Source of the DNA: Prunella strophiata | Lineage: Eukaryota > Chordata > Aves > Passeriformes > Prunellidae | Assembly: GCA_036583965.1 (NCBI GenBank) | Contig: JAZBQD010000030.1 | Coordinates: 53,693,551-53,757,550 of the forward strand | Reading direction: 5' to 3' | Length of the DNA: 64,000 bases | Shown here: piece after piece, positions 13,963-28,100 of the stretch | How the letters are laid out: each line of letters begins with the position of its first letter | Numbering within the stretch: position 1 is the stretch's first letter | Notes under the pieces: model-generated | Databases searched by the model: none | What the model saw: the letters and a program-made list of their open reading frames with translations, nothing else | Told to the model about the DNA's origin: nothing | Translations under genes and position numbers: made by a program

Positions 13963-16011
13963 TGGAGGATCAGGTCCTGGTTCTTGGTGAGCACCTGAGA
14001 TGAATCTGACTGCTCAGCTAAGTGTAGTTACCTTCACAACAGTGGATAACACTGACCTAAAGAAGTCAAAAGGGATCATTACAGCAAAACCCACCATCCT
14101 ATTATTAGTATAAATGTCCACATATGTAAACATATGTGCTACTAACAGGAGTCTCTGTATTTAACAGATTACTTAATTACATATCAGAGGTCATAACTTC
14201 TTATGCAATCTGGAAGAGTCTATTTTATGTTGGTGATACTTTTTTCTCAAGGTTACTTTGCAAAAGTAATGCTGTAGGCAAAAACCTGCAGTGTTTCCTA
14301 CCTCTTAAGCCTAGAACAAGTCTTCATGCTGTTAAAAGTTGTGTTGTAAATCATATTGCTTGATCAAGTGACTGGACTAGGAAGGCATGACCTTGCAGTG
14401 GAATATGGATTTTCTGGCTGATAGTGTAAGATTTTCATGTGTCCAGGTGCATTTTAGTTAACCCACAATTTGTAAAAACACACAGCAGGCAACAGGAAAA
14501 GATTGGCAGTGAGGAATCAGAGGCAGGAAAGATACCAGGACAGACTAGGGGAAGACTATGGATCTAACTTTCCCCTAACATACATAACCCACAATGCTAG
14601 TGGATCATAGAGGTTTTTAAAGGTAATCCTTGAAAGTAGGGTGGTTAGAGCCAACTGCAAGAGTAATGGCATTATGGATTCTGCTGCACTTCTCTATTTA
14701 TGAAGGTTGGAGTGAATGAACAGATTTTTTATTGCTGTCTTCATCCTAAAACCACAGTGATTAGGCAGGAAAAGGGTGCATGATACTACTGGGAGGCAGC
14801 AGACAAGAAGTTAATCACATGAGTTGCTTTTGGGCTGTTTCAAAGCCATGCCCAAAGTGGTTTTCACAGACACGAGGAATCAATGCATGAGTTCTGCACA
14901 GCATTGACTTTGAAGCCCAGATAGGCTGTACATAACTCTGTGTTTTTACAGAGGGCTACTGCAAATCTAGAATATATTTTTTTTAATTATGTAGTGTGAA
15001 TTTTAGTTTGGGAATGGCATCTTTCTGATTTTTTCCCCCTCATTTGATTACTGTATCTACAGCAACCACTTCCCAGGATCAACTCGGGTTTCCATTCTAT
15101 TCTATTTAAATAGTTGTTTGGTTAATTAATACTTAAATAGACATAGGACACTGTAGTCAGTTCTCACAAATATAGAATAATAGATAGTCTGTCTCCTGAA
15201 AAGTTTCCTCATGAATATATGCAAGGGACAGTAGGTACATGAAAAAGCAGATGGGGATAATGTGCATCTTCTGGCAGTGTATTTGATGATGCCATAAAAG
15301 AAAGTGAACTTTCCCTTCCTGCTTATTAAGGAAAGTGCCTGTAAAGTGAAAGTCTAATCCTTGCTCCTGTTTTATATCTTTGATGAAAGGCAGGAAAACT
15401 CCTTCTAGCCACACATTCCTAAAGCCACCCAGCCTCAGGCACTAACTTAGGTACCTTGGGAGGAAAATCCTTAAACTCCCCTCACATCCAGGGGGAGAAG
15501 TAGCTGACTTTTGGGAAGCCAGACCTGAGCACCTTGTGAAGGAGCTTCTCTCCATCTCTCCACCTTGTAAGGGTGAGCAGCCTCCTCATTAGGTGCCCAA
15601 AGGTAAGTGGTGCAAATATCCCCTGAGACTCTGGCTCCAGAGCCCTGCTGAAGAAATGACTGGATAATTGTGTTTCCAGGGGGAAATAACAAGAACCAGC
15701 ACAATTTAGTCAATTTTCTCCATAAGAAATGAAAGTCAGCAGAGGTAGGGTTTAATTCCAGTTAAATTAGTATAAATAAAACTGTTGTAATTTTAAGCAG
15801 GGCCTGGCAAAACAACAGGAGGGATATGGAATTGTTTATCATCTACACAGGATTTTATCCCTTCACTTGATTTCAGGACACAGAGAGGAGCTGTGTTTTC
15901 AGCTACGGCGAGCTGCTCCTGAGCTTTGAAAACCCAAGTGAAAACCTCTCTGTTTCATCACAGTTGCCAGCTCATAAAGCACCAAATGACACAAGTGTCC
16001 TCTTCCTGCAG

Positions 16012-16101
16012 ATCTGCCACTCACAGCAGTAAAGATGGCATCGACAGCACACTTCTCTGAGGAGGAGGTGGCAGAGCTCCGGGAGGCCTTCAGCAAAGTT
16101 G
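16012..16101 (+). CDS. LCP1: LCP1 exon 2: end of 5'UTR and start codon (coding from 16035)
   Basis: The acceptor AG is at 16010-16011. ATG at 16035 has a strong context (A at -3, G at +4) and no nearer in-frame alternative. The exon codes 22 residues of the first EF-hand entering helix (ATSH-like leader, then [14 protein letters not shown]) and ends in phase 1 before gtgagt. Confidence 0.93.
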
Positions 16102-19100
16102 GTGAGTGCAGCCAACAGCAAAGGCACTGCTGAAGGTGTGAACCTGTGGCTGGCTCTTTTCTCATGGTCTGACTGACCAGCTGTGAGGAAATGGAGCTTG
16201 TTCCAGCACTGATCTGTTCTGTCACATCAACCACAGAAAGTTTCCTGCCACTGCAGGCCTGCCAGATGAAACCACATCAGCTCACTGGCCTCTGACAGAG
16301 AGGGGTGTTGAGGCTCCAGCAGGGTTTACAAAAAAACTCAAAAGTTGTACAGCAAACCATGAAGTGTTTTCCCAAGAATATTGTTTATTCACAACAAATT
16401 ATTTGGAAGGCAAAAAGGTTTTGTTTTAATGTAAAGTGAGTATTCCCTATGGGAAGGAAGAATATGGAGAGGACAAATGTGCAAATGGATAAAAAAAAAT
16501 TGTAATCCCTTCACAATGACCTTTTAAGCCCCATATTTCTACTGTGTGTTTTCTTTCCAAACCTTTAGACATCTCTTCTGATTTGTCTCCTTTAAAGTCA
16601 CACAGACCCACCACTGTCTACTCAAATTCTAAGAAAAGGACTTTGTGCTTCTCACAGCTCACTTAACTTCTATCAGCACATCTATCAGCCTCTCTGGCAT
16701 TATGCACTCAGCAGTTGTCCTTGCTGATTCAGGTGGTGTTGGTTGATTTCTGAGTACACAGTAGTCTAGGCTGGCAATCTTAAAAATCTGGTCCCTGTGA
16801 GTGTCCCCTACACCCAATGCCCTGACAAGGCAAATCACAGAATCCTAGCATGGCTTGGCTTGGAAGGGACCTTAAAGATTATCTAGTTCCTACCCCACTG
16901 CCATGGCAGGGACACCTTCCACTACATCTGGTTGCTCCCCCAAATGCTGGAAGGAAGCTCTCATTCCTCTCCAGGACATTTCCCTCTCCAAGTCCAGATC
17001 CTCTTGCTGTATGCCATGGTGAGATGGATAGGATGCTCTTTGCAATCCTTGTTAATCCATGCTGCTGATGCTGAGAGCTGAGTGTCTTTTTGCAGCATGC
17101 AACAAGTGACTCAAATTGCAACTTCCTATGCAGGAAGTCAGTACACACTGCTTTGAAATCACCTCAGCCTCCAGGATGGGGAAAAGAAGCCTGCAGAAAG
17201 ACACAGGCACCTTAAAAACCAAATATAAATGACCATATATAACTTATATACATTTATCTATGTCATAACCATAGAGTTTTAACAGAAACTCTCCCCATGA
17301 TAAACTCAGTTTGCTTTTTTATCTGTGGAGTTTTTCACTAAGTGGAGAATAAAGGACTATGAACCTGCATTGGTGACCTTCTCATCAAATACTACCCAGG
17401 ATCTTGCAGGAAGCTCAGCAGGAATATTCATGTTAGCACCATCACAGAGAAACACAGAAGTTTTTATTTTGAGCATGACCATATGCAGTTCCAGCCTACT
17501 TCTGATGTTATTAGATCCAGAAAACAGGCCAAAATCACAAATCATATCTATGGATAAGTGCATATGTGTACTGTGTCAACTTTATTTTCTTTAGCTGTTC
17601 TGTAGACAGGATGCTTCCTCTATAGATCACATTTGTCAGTGTGTAAACCTTGGGATGGCAATTATATCCATTTAAACCTTGCTTTGCTAAGATATTTATA
17701 TGTCTAAACATGTAAATTCATTCACAGTGAGTTTTTCTTTGTTAAAAAGTGATTGTAATTCTTTTGTGGGTGTGAATAACACCAAAGCAATTGAAAATAT
17801 CAGATTTCAAGACAACAAATCTTGGTATATAATGTACCTTTCCTTGGGTAAAATAAAAACAGTCTTTATGTGCAGAAGATGTCATTGGGGCTGATGTAGA
17901 ATGTAAGAGTTTGCTTTAATCTTTGCAGATATCAGTGGGAATGGCTTCATCGATGCCAATGATTTAACAGAGGTGCTGAAGGCTGCCAATTTCCCTCTCC
18001 CAGGATATAAAGCCAGAGAGCTCATTCAGAACCTGACAACCACGGGGAATGGCAGGATCAGTTTTGATGAATTTATTTCAGTAAGTAAGGTGTTATTTAT
18101 TTCAGTCACTCCAGGTGGTCCCCAGGGCACAGCAGAGGCACAAGCACAGGGTCTCATGGGCACCTCATTAATCCAATTAATCTCCTCACCAGAAAAGCTG
18201 AAAGTAGAAAATAACCAAACTAGTAATTCTGCAATTAACTGGGACAAGTTATGTGAATTCAGCTGCTTGTTGCATAAATGTCATATCTTTCAGTTTGGTT
18301 GATGCAGCAAGATAGAGTTTTTCAGTTATACACTGCAAAAAGATGATGTTCTGGCTAGATGATTACAAAAAGTGCAAGCAGATCGAAACTGAAAACATGG
18401 GGCATGTTTTAATCAAAAAACCTTCTTTTTCTGGTGTGACCTGGATCAAAAGCAAATGCTAAAACAGTGGAATTTCTCTCAGGATGGAGAAGTAGGTTTT
18501 TACTTGCTCTTTCTTCAAACCCAAACTGCTGTGCTCCAAAGTAACATTTTTGTTACTTAGCTGATCTTTGCTCCCTGATTTGAAAGCATAGAAGCTGTGT
18601 TTAATCCTTTTGTACCTCAGCAGATACACAGATTGTGCCCAGAAACCCACTGAGAATACTCAAGCTGCCCTTCCCTATTTATGACGCAGAGAGAATGTGT
18701 CTCCTGGCCCAGGAGATCACTGTTTTAGCTTGGTTTAATTCTCCAAAATTCTAAAATCCTCTCTCATGCTTGAAAGATTTTCCAAGACCTGAAGAGCGAT
18801 GACGTTGCCAAGTCATTCCGAAAGCAAATCAACAAGAAGGAGGGGATCTGTGCCATCGGCGGGACAGTCGGAGCAGTCCAGTGCTGGCACAGCAGCACTC
18901 CTACTCAGGTGGGTGCAGCTGTCCCACACTGACAGCAGCAGCAGCACAAACACTGCCCACTGCTGCCCCTGCTCACCAGGGAGGCAAGGCACAGGCTCCC
19001 CACTGCTGATAACCCATTTCCCTGCACATTTTAGCAGGCACTCATTCTGTAAACTCCCCTTGCAACCTAGGTAGTTCCTTTCCATCAGGCCTTTTCTCCC

Positions 19101-22100
19101 AGCCTGTTTCTCCAAGCTGAAAGTTGGTTGCTTTTGTTACCTCCACTGTGAAGCAGTTCCATGTGGAGGAGGTCCTACCCTTGGCAATCTTCTGCCAGGG
19201 GCAGGAGTGGGGGACTGACTCTCTCTGGGGAAGGGAGAACAGAGGATGCTTCCAAGGACTCCATCCACCTTCATCCTGGAGGGCACCTCCTCTGAGCTAC
19301 AGGGAGCCATGTGAGCTGCTGCTGGTACAGGATAGCTCTGCTTCAGCCCTGCTGGGCTACAGGCACATCTGCCCATTAGCCTCTTTGTCAGAGCCCAAAC
19401 CTGGCCAGGCTTTTTTAGGTATTCCACATGAAGAGGGTGTAATTACAATACAGAATTGTTTGAAGTTATGTGGGATTTCTATTTAGCAGAGTGGTACAAC
19501 AATGCATTCAAATTACAGTGAAAGCACAAATTACCACTTGCAGAGCTTAACATCTGCACCACACATTTGAACCACAAGGACTTCATTACCAGCCTCTGTA
19601 ATATGCCTGATCTCATGACCCAGACAACCCCAGTGAGTGGGAAGGGGTATTGAAGAAGTATTAACCAGATCAAGCCTATTACTGTCCTCAGCTCCTTTGC
19701 TTGTCTCCTGAGAGCCTCTTCCATGCAGGGCTTTGTTGATCAGTCACACTGGTGGGAAAGGCTCCCCCAGGAGTTCTGCCTTTGTCAGTAAAATGATGGT
19801 AGGGGCACTGCACAGCAAACTGATGGATTTGACTGTTGCGTCCACAGAGGAAGAAAAATATGCCTTTGTCAACTGGATTAACAAAGCCCTTGAGAAGGAC
19901 CCTGACTGCAAGCATGTGGTGCCAATGAATCCAGAAACAGATGACCTGTTCCAGGCAGTTGGTGATGGCATAGTGCTCTGGTAATGACACCTTTCCTTCT
20001 CACAAAGGGGAACAGTGAGTCTGCAAAAACTCACATTTCTCTTTAAACAGAACCTGCTGAATTTAGATTAAGCTCAGGAGCGCTTGCGGACTCAGGGCCT
20101 TGATAATACTAGGGGTTTTGTGCTTCTTTTATCTTCAAAAATATAAAGCATATTTCATGCTTAATGAGACCTTTTCCTTGCCTCTAGACACTTACAGTTA
20201 GATGAAGTCAGTGAAATTTGAGGAGCTGCTTGGTTTTATTTTTGCCCAAGGACTTTTGGTGTTTCACACAAAGTGGCACAAAATAGTGAGTGCTTCCAGC
20301 AGACATTTTCTGCACAATAAACTTCTCACACAACTTCACCTTGTGGCATTCTTGGCCTCACACCTACAGTACAATTTTGTGTTGCCCAAAATAATTGCTC
20401 AAGTATTGAGTGTGTGCCTCTGTGTATATATGTAGAAGCAGAGGGGGATAACCTATTTTTGTTAAGTAACTCTCCAGCTCTTAGACTTGTCCTGCAATGT
20501 AGAGACAAAAGCTATACCTGTATTTTGTGCACACATAGCTTAATGTATTTCTTGTTATTTTTTTTTCTTTTATTTCCAGTAAGATGATCAACTTTTCAGT
20601 GCCAGATACCATTGATGAGAGAACAATCAACAAAAAGAAACTCACACCCTTCACAATACAGGTACTTAACCAAATTCTTTGCTTTTTCCCTTAGGATGCT
20701 TTTGTGTAATCACTTAGAGGAGAGGCTGGTTCTGCCCAACACAGTCAGGCAAAGTTGTTTGTGGCACAGTGAGATGCTCAGGTCCATGTCATAAAAGCAC
20801 AAAGACTTATATTTACATTTCTTTCCAAACATATGAGCAACCTGACTAACCAAACACAAAGACTAATGTTCACCTAGACCAGAGCTTTTAGATGCTTTTG
20901 CGGTAGATGCCATATGAATGCAAGAGCCTAGAGATAATACAGTGACCAATTGCAGCTGGAGAAGCTCTCAGAAGGCTGAATCCCTCTTTTAAGGCATGAC
21001 AATGGACTTGAACTCACAACTGCTGTTGTTGCAGTCGGATGTCCTCACCAAAATATTGGCTGTGACCCTGGAAAGTGCCAGTGCAACATGCCTGAAATCG
21101 GACCATTGCTGTTGCACACCTTTTACAAGCCAGTATTTCACCTTGAATACTGAATCCTTCCTTTATTTCTACCACATGTACATGTATATGATTTTTTAAA
21201 TGGACAAAAAGGGTGTTAATTTACTATACCTAAAGTTTATTGTGTTTCTCACACAGCAGTATGTAGAGAGATATTTTTATATGAACAACATCTATGTACC
21301 TCATACAGAGTATAAATAGATATGTGGTACAGATATGAACCTAACCCAGTTTAGCCCTCAGCTACTCTGATTTGATGGAACATTAGCCAGACTCAAATAA
21401 GCTCAGAAGCCATTAAATTGGATTTTTATGCTGTATACCTCATTTTTCAGTTCTAATTGTTTTGGTCAGCAGCATAACTTAATGATGCAGCTCAGATCAA
21501 TCCCTGTCACATGTAGACATGATTTGATCAATAAAGCTTCCACTTTAACTTAACCCTTTTACAGCTGTCTGCTGGAGAAAAGGTAATTAATTTGAAATGG
21601 TCCAATTTTTCTAACTTATGGGAATTTACACTATGCCTCTCTCTGCATTTTGTATCTAATCAGATCTCCCTATCATGACAGCAGTGCTGAAATTCATATG
21701 AAAAACTGCAAATCTGTGTGATAAGTTATATTTTCCAGGCTTCTTTGCCTGCTTTACTTGCCCTCTGTTTGCAAAGCCACCTTTTTGCATAGTGTAGACC
21801 TGACAATCAGATTTTCTCATTCCCTTTATTTTAAATGGACAGGAAATGGCAAAGGAACATAATGTTCCTGAAATATCACTTTAATTTCTGCCTGTCACTG
21901 TGGATCACTGAATCCCTCAGCTTCCTCTGCACACTCCCAAACCAGGAGTCCATACTCCAAAGTTCAAAAATAAAATGTCCAGATATTACCAGTTCTGACC
22001 TTGGCTGAACTGCAAGGCTAAAAACTCATCAGGTTTATTCATCCTGATCCCTGGGACAGCGTGCTCTTTGCAAAGCACTGCCAGCTAGAAGCTTACTTGT

Positions 22101-25100
22101 ATCTTAGGTACCAGGGCTTTTGCAGAGTGAGAGGTGAGCCTGGAATATCTGCCAGTTGAGGGGGTTGTAGCTCCTTTCCTCCTCCACATGTGCAGGACTG
22201 AGCAGAGGAGAGTTTGCCCCATGCTGAAGCTACTGTCTGCACTTGAGCATGAGCTCCAGCATTAGCCCTGGAGATAATCTCTCTCCTTAGGGAGAGCCTG
22301 GCCTGGGTAACCAGGATTGAGGCAGGACATCATTGTGAATGTAGATGTATGCTCTGAGCTCCAGTGCCTTGTGATGTGACGTTTGCCACCTCTGCCAAAA
22401 AGAGGTCCTTTCTGTCTTTGTGTGGAGACCCAGAATCTGCCTGTAATCCCCAGGAGAGCCTGCATTCCCCTGCCCACTGTGGCCAGACATGCATCCTGGG
22501 CTGCATCACAAGAACTGTGGCCAGCAGGTCAAGGGAGGTGGTTCTGTCCTTGTATTCCACTCTGGTGAGCACCCAGAGCACCCACCTGGAGCACTGCCTC
22601 AGGAAAGACATGGTTCTGTGTACTTAAATGCATTTACAGTGAAGCTGCCTGCAGATTTCATTTGATTTGGCTGTGCTCCCTTCCTGTAGCCTCAGCTCTC
22701 AAGTTCTGCATCATTCAAAAGTTCTCATCTCTCCCTAGGAAAATCTGAACCTGGCCCTGAACTCTGCTTCAGCCATTGGGTGCCATGTTGTTAACATTGG
22801 AGCTGAAGACTTAAAAGAAGGGAAACCTTACCTGGTTCTGGGTCTTTTATGGCAAGTCATCAAAATTGGACTCTTTGCTGACATAGAGATCAGCAGGAAT
22901 GAAGGTATGTATGGCTCTTCCTTTCAGTGCTCCACTGTTATCACTGCAGAGTCTTTAGGATAAAACTCTTAAAAAAACCAAACTGGATTTTAATTTTTTT
23001 CTTCAAGTATTTGTTGTCTGTTTTCTTGACTGATCTAATTTTCCTTGCTTTTCACAAGCTTTAGCACTCAGAAGTCCAAAGCTTTCTGTAGAGTTGTGTG
23101 TTCAGAGCCTTTTCATGCTCATTGGGTCAGGAATGGTGGTCTACATCCAAGTATATTGGTGTCTTGTCACTAAATCTGGCATAAGGAAATCTGCATTCAG
23201 GAAGCTTGGCTCCTTCTTGCTGTTGATTGCCAAACAGCTTTCTTTGTGAAATCATAATTATAGAATCATAGAATAATTTATGCTGGAAGGAACCTGTGGA
23301 GATGCACCTTGGAGATCTGACTCAGCCACCCAGCTACCTGCTTTCAGCAGTACAACATCTTAAGTATAGCATCTTAATGTCAGATGAGGTAGCTCAGGGC
23401 ATTTTCCTGTGTTTTCTGGGCAGCCTGTTACAGAGCCCAACCACTCTTGCTCTGATTTTTTTTTTTTCCTAGTTGGAATCTAGTTGGCATTTCCCTTCTG
23501 GCACCTTGTGTCCCCAGCTCCTCATCCTTTTCCTGTGCATACTGGAAAAATGCAGATCTGGCCCCTCTATAATGGTTGAAGACAATACTTGCTCCCCTCT
23601 CAAACCTCTTTCCAGGCTAAACAATCCCAGTTTTCTCATCCTCTTCCCTTACATCACAAACTTCCATCCAAACACTTTCGTGTCCTTCCACTAAACTCAC
23701 TTCAGTTTGTCAATGTCTCTTTTGTACTGGGGAGCCAGAAACTGGACACAGCATTCCAGGTGTGTCTAACCAATGCCAAAATTCCCCATGAAGTAGCTTC
23801 ATCATGAAGACTGTGTACCTGCAGTCCCCACAGCACCTCATCTTGCTGCTTTCTTCCCTGTCCCTCTGGAAAGTCCCTCACCCAACAATGACACTTCTTT
23901 CCTCCAGTTTCTGTGCAGGTGTTACCTTCATTGCCTCACCCCTTTCACATTTCTCTTCCTTTTGTTGCCAGAGCCACCAGTTCCTACTCGTTTGTAGGTA
24001 GCCTTGCCCTACTTATTTGCTATTTTTTTCCTTTCTGGTATTTTCTCCTTCACTTCTCATCTAAGACTTCATCTAAGGCTAGACAAGCCAAGAAAATTCT
24101 GATTTTTTTTTTCTGGTTCTCTCTTTCCTTCATAGCCCTTCTCTGCAGCTGTTTTAGGTAAAACTCCCCTTTCTTGAACATGGGACCCTGTATTTCCAAT
24201 GAGCTTTCATGAGCACACGAAATCAAGGCAGTAATACATCCCAACCTCTATGGGAATTACCTGGGATACACTTAATATCATGCTGGATTTTCCCCATGTC
24301 ATATCAAATGGTGGCTCAGAGTAGCTTGGAAGACATGTAATCCACTCAGGTTCTCATCCTTTGTTCATATAAGCTTTTAGCTAATAGCAGTTATTCATGT
24401 TAAATCCCCAGTGATTGTCTTTGGACATGGCACTATTAAATTGCATTCCATTTTTATTACTGTCATCTAGTTCATTCTGTCTGATTTCCTGATCGTCCTC
24501 TGTATTGACTATGCCACCTATTGGCCATCATCTTCACATTTTTAACATGTTGCAAGTATTTGTGCCAAGATAATTGATGCAAAAAAGGGGAGAAAACATT
24601 AATCCAAAAATCAATCCACAATCAACTCCACAAGAATCCTTCTTCCAGCCTTCTGTCAGTGTCAACACTGTTCTCTTCATAAAATTCTCTGTCTACTTTG
24701 AAATGCTTTTATTATCCCCCTCTGGTCCAGTTTAACCCCACTGCACCCTATATCAAATTACCTGTATAACTCCAGTTAGGGTATGTTTCCACTGTTTCCT
24801 TTATGTAGCCAATCCATAATTCTTTCAAGGTCTGACAAAAGATACTGGAAGAAAATCACAGCAATGTAACACATGCTCCTTTTTTACCACATTAATAATT
24901 AGTTTCCAAGTTAGCTCTTCTTTTCAAAACTAGTTCTAAAGCCTTTCTTGGTCCAAGGTTTCAAGGGTCAATCCTCCCATCCTGCCTGTTCCTTCTCTTA
25001 CAAACATAATATCAATTTTTCTATATAAACAGAGTATCTCCTCAATTGACAGATTAATTAGCCCTACTGCCCCACAAGCCCATGAGGTCATGTGCAAGTA

Positions 25101-28100
25101 TTCCAGAATGCCTGTGTGAATTCAGTTTCAGTGTGAAGGTCACTGAGATTTCTTTCATTTAAGCTGCAAAAAGCCTGTGTTCATATTTTCATTCCAAGCT
25201 TGCCCCTGTGCTCAGCATCACTGTGTCCAGCTCTGCATTTCTCAGTGCAGGAAAGACTTGGACCTGTTGGAGTGGCTCCAGAGGAAGGCCACAGAAAGGC
25301 TCAGGGTGCTGGGGCACTCCTATGAAGATGGGCTGAGAGAGCTGAGATTGTTCAGCCTGTAGTAGAGAAGGTTCCAGGGAGACCTTATTGCAGCCTTCAA
25401 GCACCTGAAGGGGCTGATGAGAAAGATGATGACAAAATTTTCACCAGGGCCTGTTGCAATAGCAAAAGGGGTAATGGTTTCAAACAAAAGAGGGTAGATT
25501 TAGACTGGATATGAGGAAGGAATTTTTTGCAATGAAGGTGCTGAGGTTGCCCAGAGAGGTGGTAGATGCCCCATTCCTGAAAAAATTCAGAGTCATGTCA
25601 AATGGGGCTCTGAGCAAACTGATGTAGTTGAAGATGCCCCTGCTCACTGCAGGGAGGGTTGACCAGACTTTTATAGCTCATGGGCAGTTCTTAGACCACA
25701 CTGAAAATGTCTTCCACTTGAATATGATCCACTACTAGATACACAAATTACAACCTTGTACTCATTTTATTGATGAGACCCTTTTATTGTTTACATCCTC
25801 TGTCATGCTAACCCAGCTTGAATTTTGGCAACATTTTGGCAACTCACATTTAGAAACTACGGTAGGAAAAAGTAAAAGAGAGAAAACAGTTATACATTTT
25901 CCTCATCAAGTATTCACATCATATTATTTTTAATTTTTTCTCCTGCTTAGCCTTGATTGCTCTTCTGAGAGAAGGAGAGAGTCTGGAGGATCTGATGAAG
26001 TTGTCTCCAGAGGACCTGCTGCTGAGATGGGCAAACTATCACCTGGAAAATGCAGGATGCAACAAAGTCAACAACTTCAGCTCAGACATCAAGGTATGAG
26101 AAATACTGACCAACAAAAGCAAAGCAGCAGCTCTACACCCAAATTCCTGCCCTCCACACAGGGATTGTGCACTGAAACTCTCCAAGCAGCTGAGACTGCT
26201 CTCTGTCAAGCACATGGAGCTGGGTACATAAAATGCTTTCTTTGGGGTTTACCTTTGCACTCAGTAGTACTCCTCCTCTTCCTCCTGACCTACCAGTTGT
26301 CACTGCCATCTCCTGCACACCAGATGCCTGGAAAAGGAATGGCTGCTGGCTCTGGACAGGGCATATGGACACTGTATTTTCAGTTCCTTGCCTCTATGCT
26401 CACCTCCTTTCCAAATCTCCCTAAATAACTCTTGACCTGAATTTTGTTTGGAAAACACTTACTCAAACATGTAGAGAAAGATGATTGGGCATTTCCAATT
26501 CCCCCACTTGACCTTTCCTTCACCTAGGCTATGTGCTCCTCTGTCCCAACATTTGCTATAGCCCTGAATGCAGTTTTCAGTGAGTTTTAATTCACTGGGA
26601 CTATGGAAAATGCTACAGCTAGACTGGGAGACACTTGCAAGGGTGGGTCTGTAGTCTGGGCAGTATTATTTCATATACTCAGGACCTCTTGGGCTTGTGG
26701 GTGCAAATTTCAGCAGAGCTTTCTCTGTAAGACCTTCCCAGAGTTGTTCCCAGACAGATGAACCTCAGTGGTGCCCACTGATGAATTTCAGACACTAAAA
26801 CCCAGTGTGAGGCCCAGGCAGCATCCCAGACCTGTAGAGGGTGTATAAGGGAGGGTATCTGAGCTGGCTTACAAGAAAGCCAGGGGCTGGCCAGCACACC
26901 AACCTCACCAGCCACGACCTGACTTGCCTGCTCCCAGAACAGGATGGGAAAAATCCAGCTCCCAAGGTACCTGGTCATAGGCTTCACTAGGGACTGAAGC
27001 ATAAGCACAAGCATTTAATTGGAATACAGAAAAAAAAAAAAAAACCAAAAAAAAACACCAGGGAAGGCAACAGGAGGGATAGAGAGTCACATTTGATAAT
27101 ACAATTTTTATTGTAACAGATTTTTGGTTGACTGGGTGGAGGTGGCTGGAGAATATCCATGAAAAGGGAAGGGAATGGAATCTTTCCCATCTTTCTGTGT
27201 GCTGGCCAAAAAGACTATGGTTCAGCTGATTAAATCCTATCTATAACTGAAAGCTAAATCACAGTTCTGGTGTTTACAGCTGGAAAATAAGGCACACATT
27301 TAAAAGATTTCAATGTTTACAGACATTCTCTAACTAAGTCTGTCTCCCCAACTCACTTCTGTTGTAAATAACTACTTCCTAGATATGGTGTATAGTAATG
27401 CAGATGTAAAATATTTAAAATAATTCAGGTAGTCTGCTTTATATTTTGAAGAGCATCAGTTGGGTTAGTTAGTCAAGTCCCTAGACATTAACATGTAGCT
27501 TTATTTTCAGATCTTTGAGCTGTTTTTGAAGTGAGTTAATGTTTTCCACATATGAAAGCAGTGTTGTATTTCACAGAAGATTAAAGACACAACATGTTAA
27601 ATCCTTGTCTTGTTCCTGCCCCTTTGACTGAAAAATGCTGATACTGTTGCCAGTGTTAACTTTCGTCCTTGAAAACTATGCTTTCTCTTCCACAACTGTT
27701 CCAGCCTTGCTTTGAAATCCACTTTAAACATCTGCTTTCTCCTTCTGCATTTTCTTTTATTAAATGCTCGGCAGACTGACTTCTACAGCATTATAAAGGT
27801 ATGCATTTTCTTACTTCTAATTTTATGTTCAGATTAAGTAAACTCTGATATCTTTTTGTTGTTGCTGCCCTTTCTGTAAGTTGAACACACAGCATTTTTG
27901 TCTCGTGTGTTGGGCATTCTCCAGCACATATATATTGGCTCAGGGAAGAAATAGATCTGGCAAACGCAGCATAAAGTAGGAATTGCTAAGTGCTTCCAGC
28001 TTAATTAATTTAATTATGTAGCCCAATGATCGATGTAATAAAAATGAAGCATGCAGGCACATTGTTCAGGGGAGCACTGGCATGCAAAGGGCTGAGCTTT

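Larger units (their letters stand above)
1..16011. other. Non-coding region upstream of LCP1 coding exons
   Basis: I found no exon here with recognisable protein similarity. The open frames are short and unsupported. The stretch holds the CTCCT array near 2.0-2.3 kb, a CR1 fragment near 5.85-6.19 kb and otherwise AT-rich unique sequence. The acceptor before the first LCP1 coding exon lies at 16010-16011, so at least one non-coding 5' exon of LCP1 must lie upstream, inside or beyond this stretch; I cannot place it. In human the neighbour on this side is LRRC63/RUBCNL, and I saw no exon of either. Confidence 0.6.

Noticed and set aside
24300..25150. Possible old repeat in LCP1 intron 7
   Set aside because: The text has the feel of an ancient interspersed repeat, but I cannot assign it to a family or find ends.
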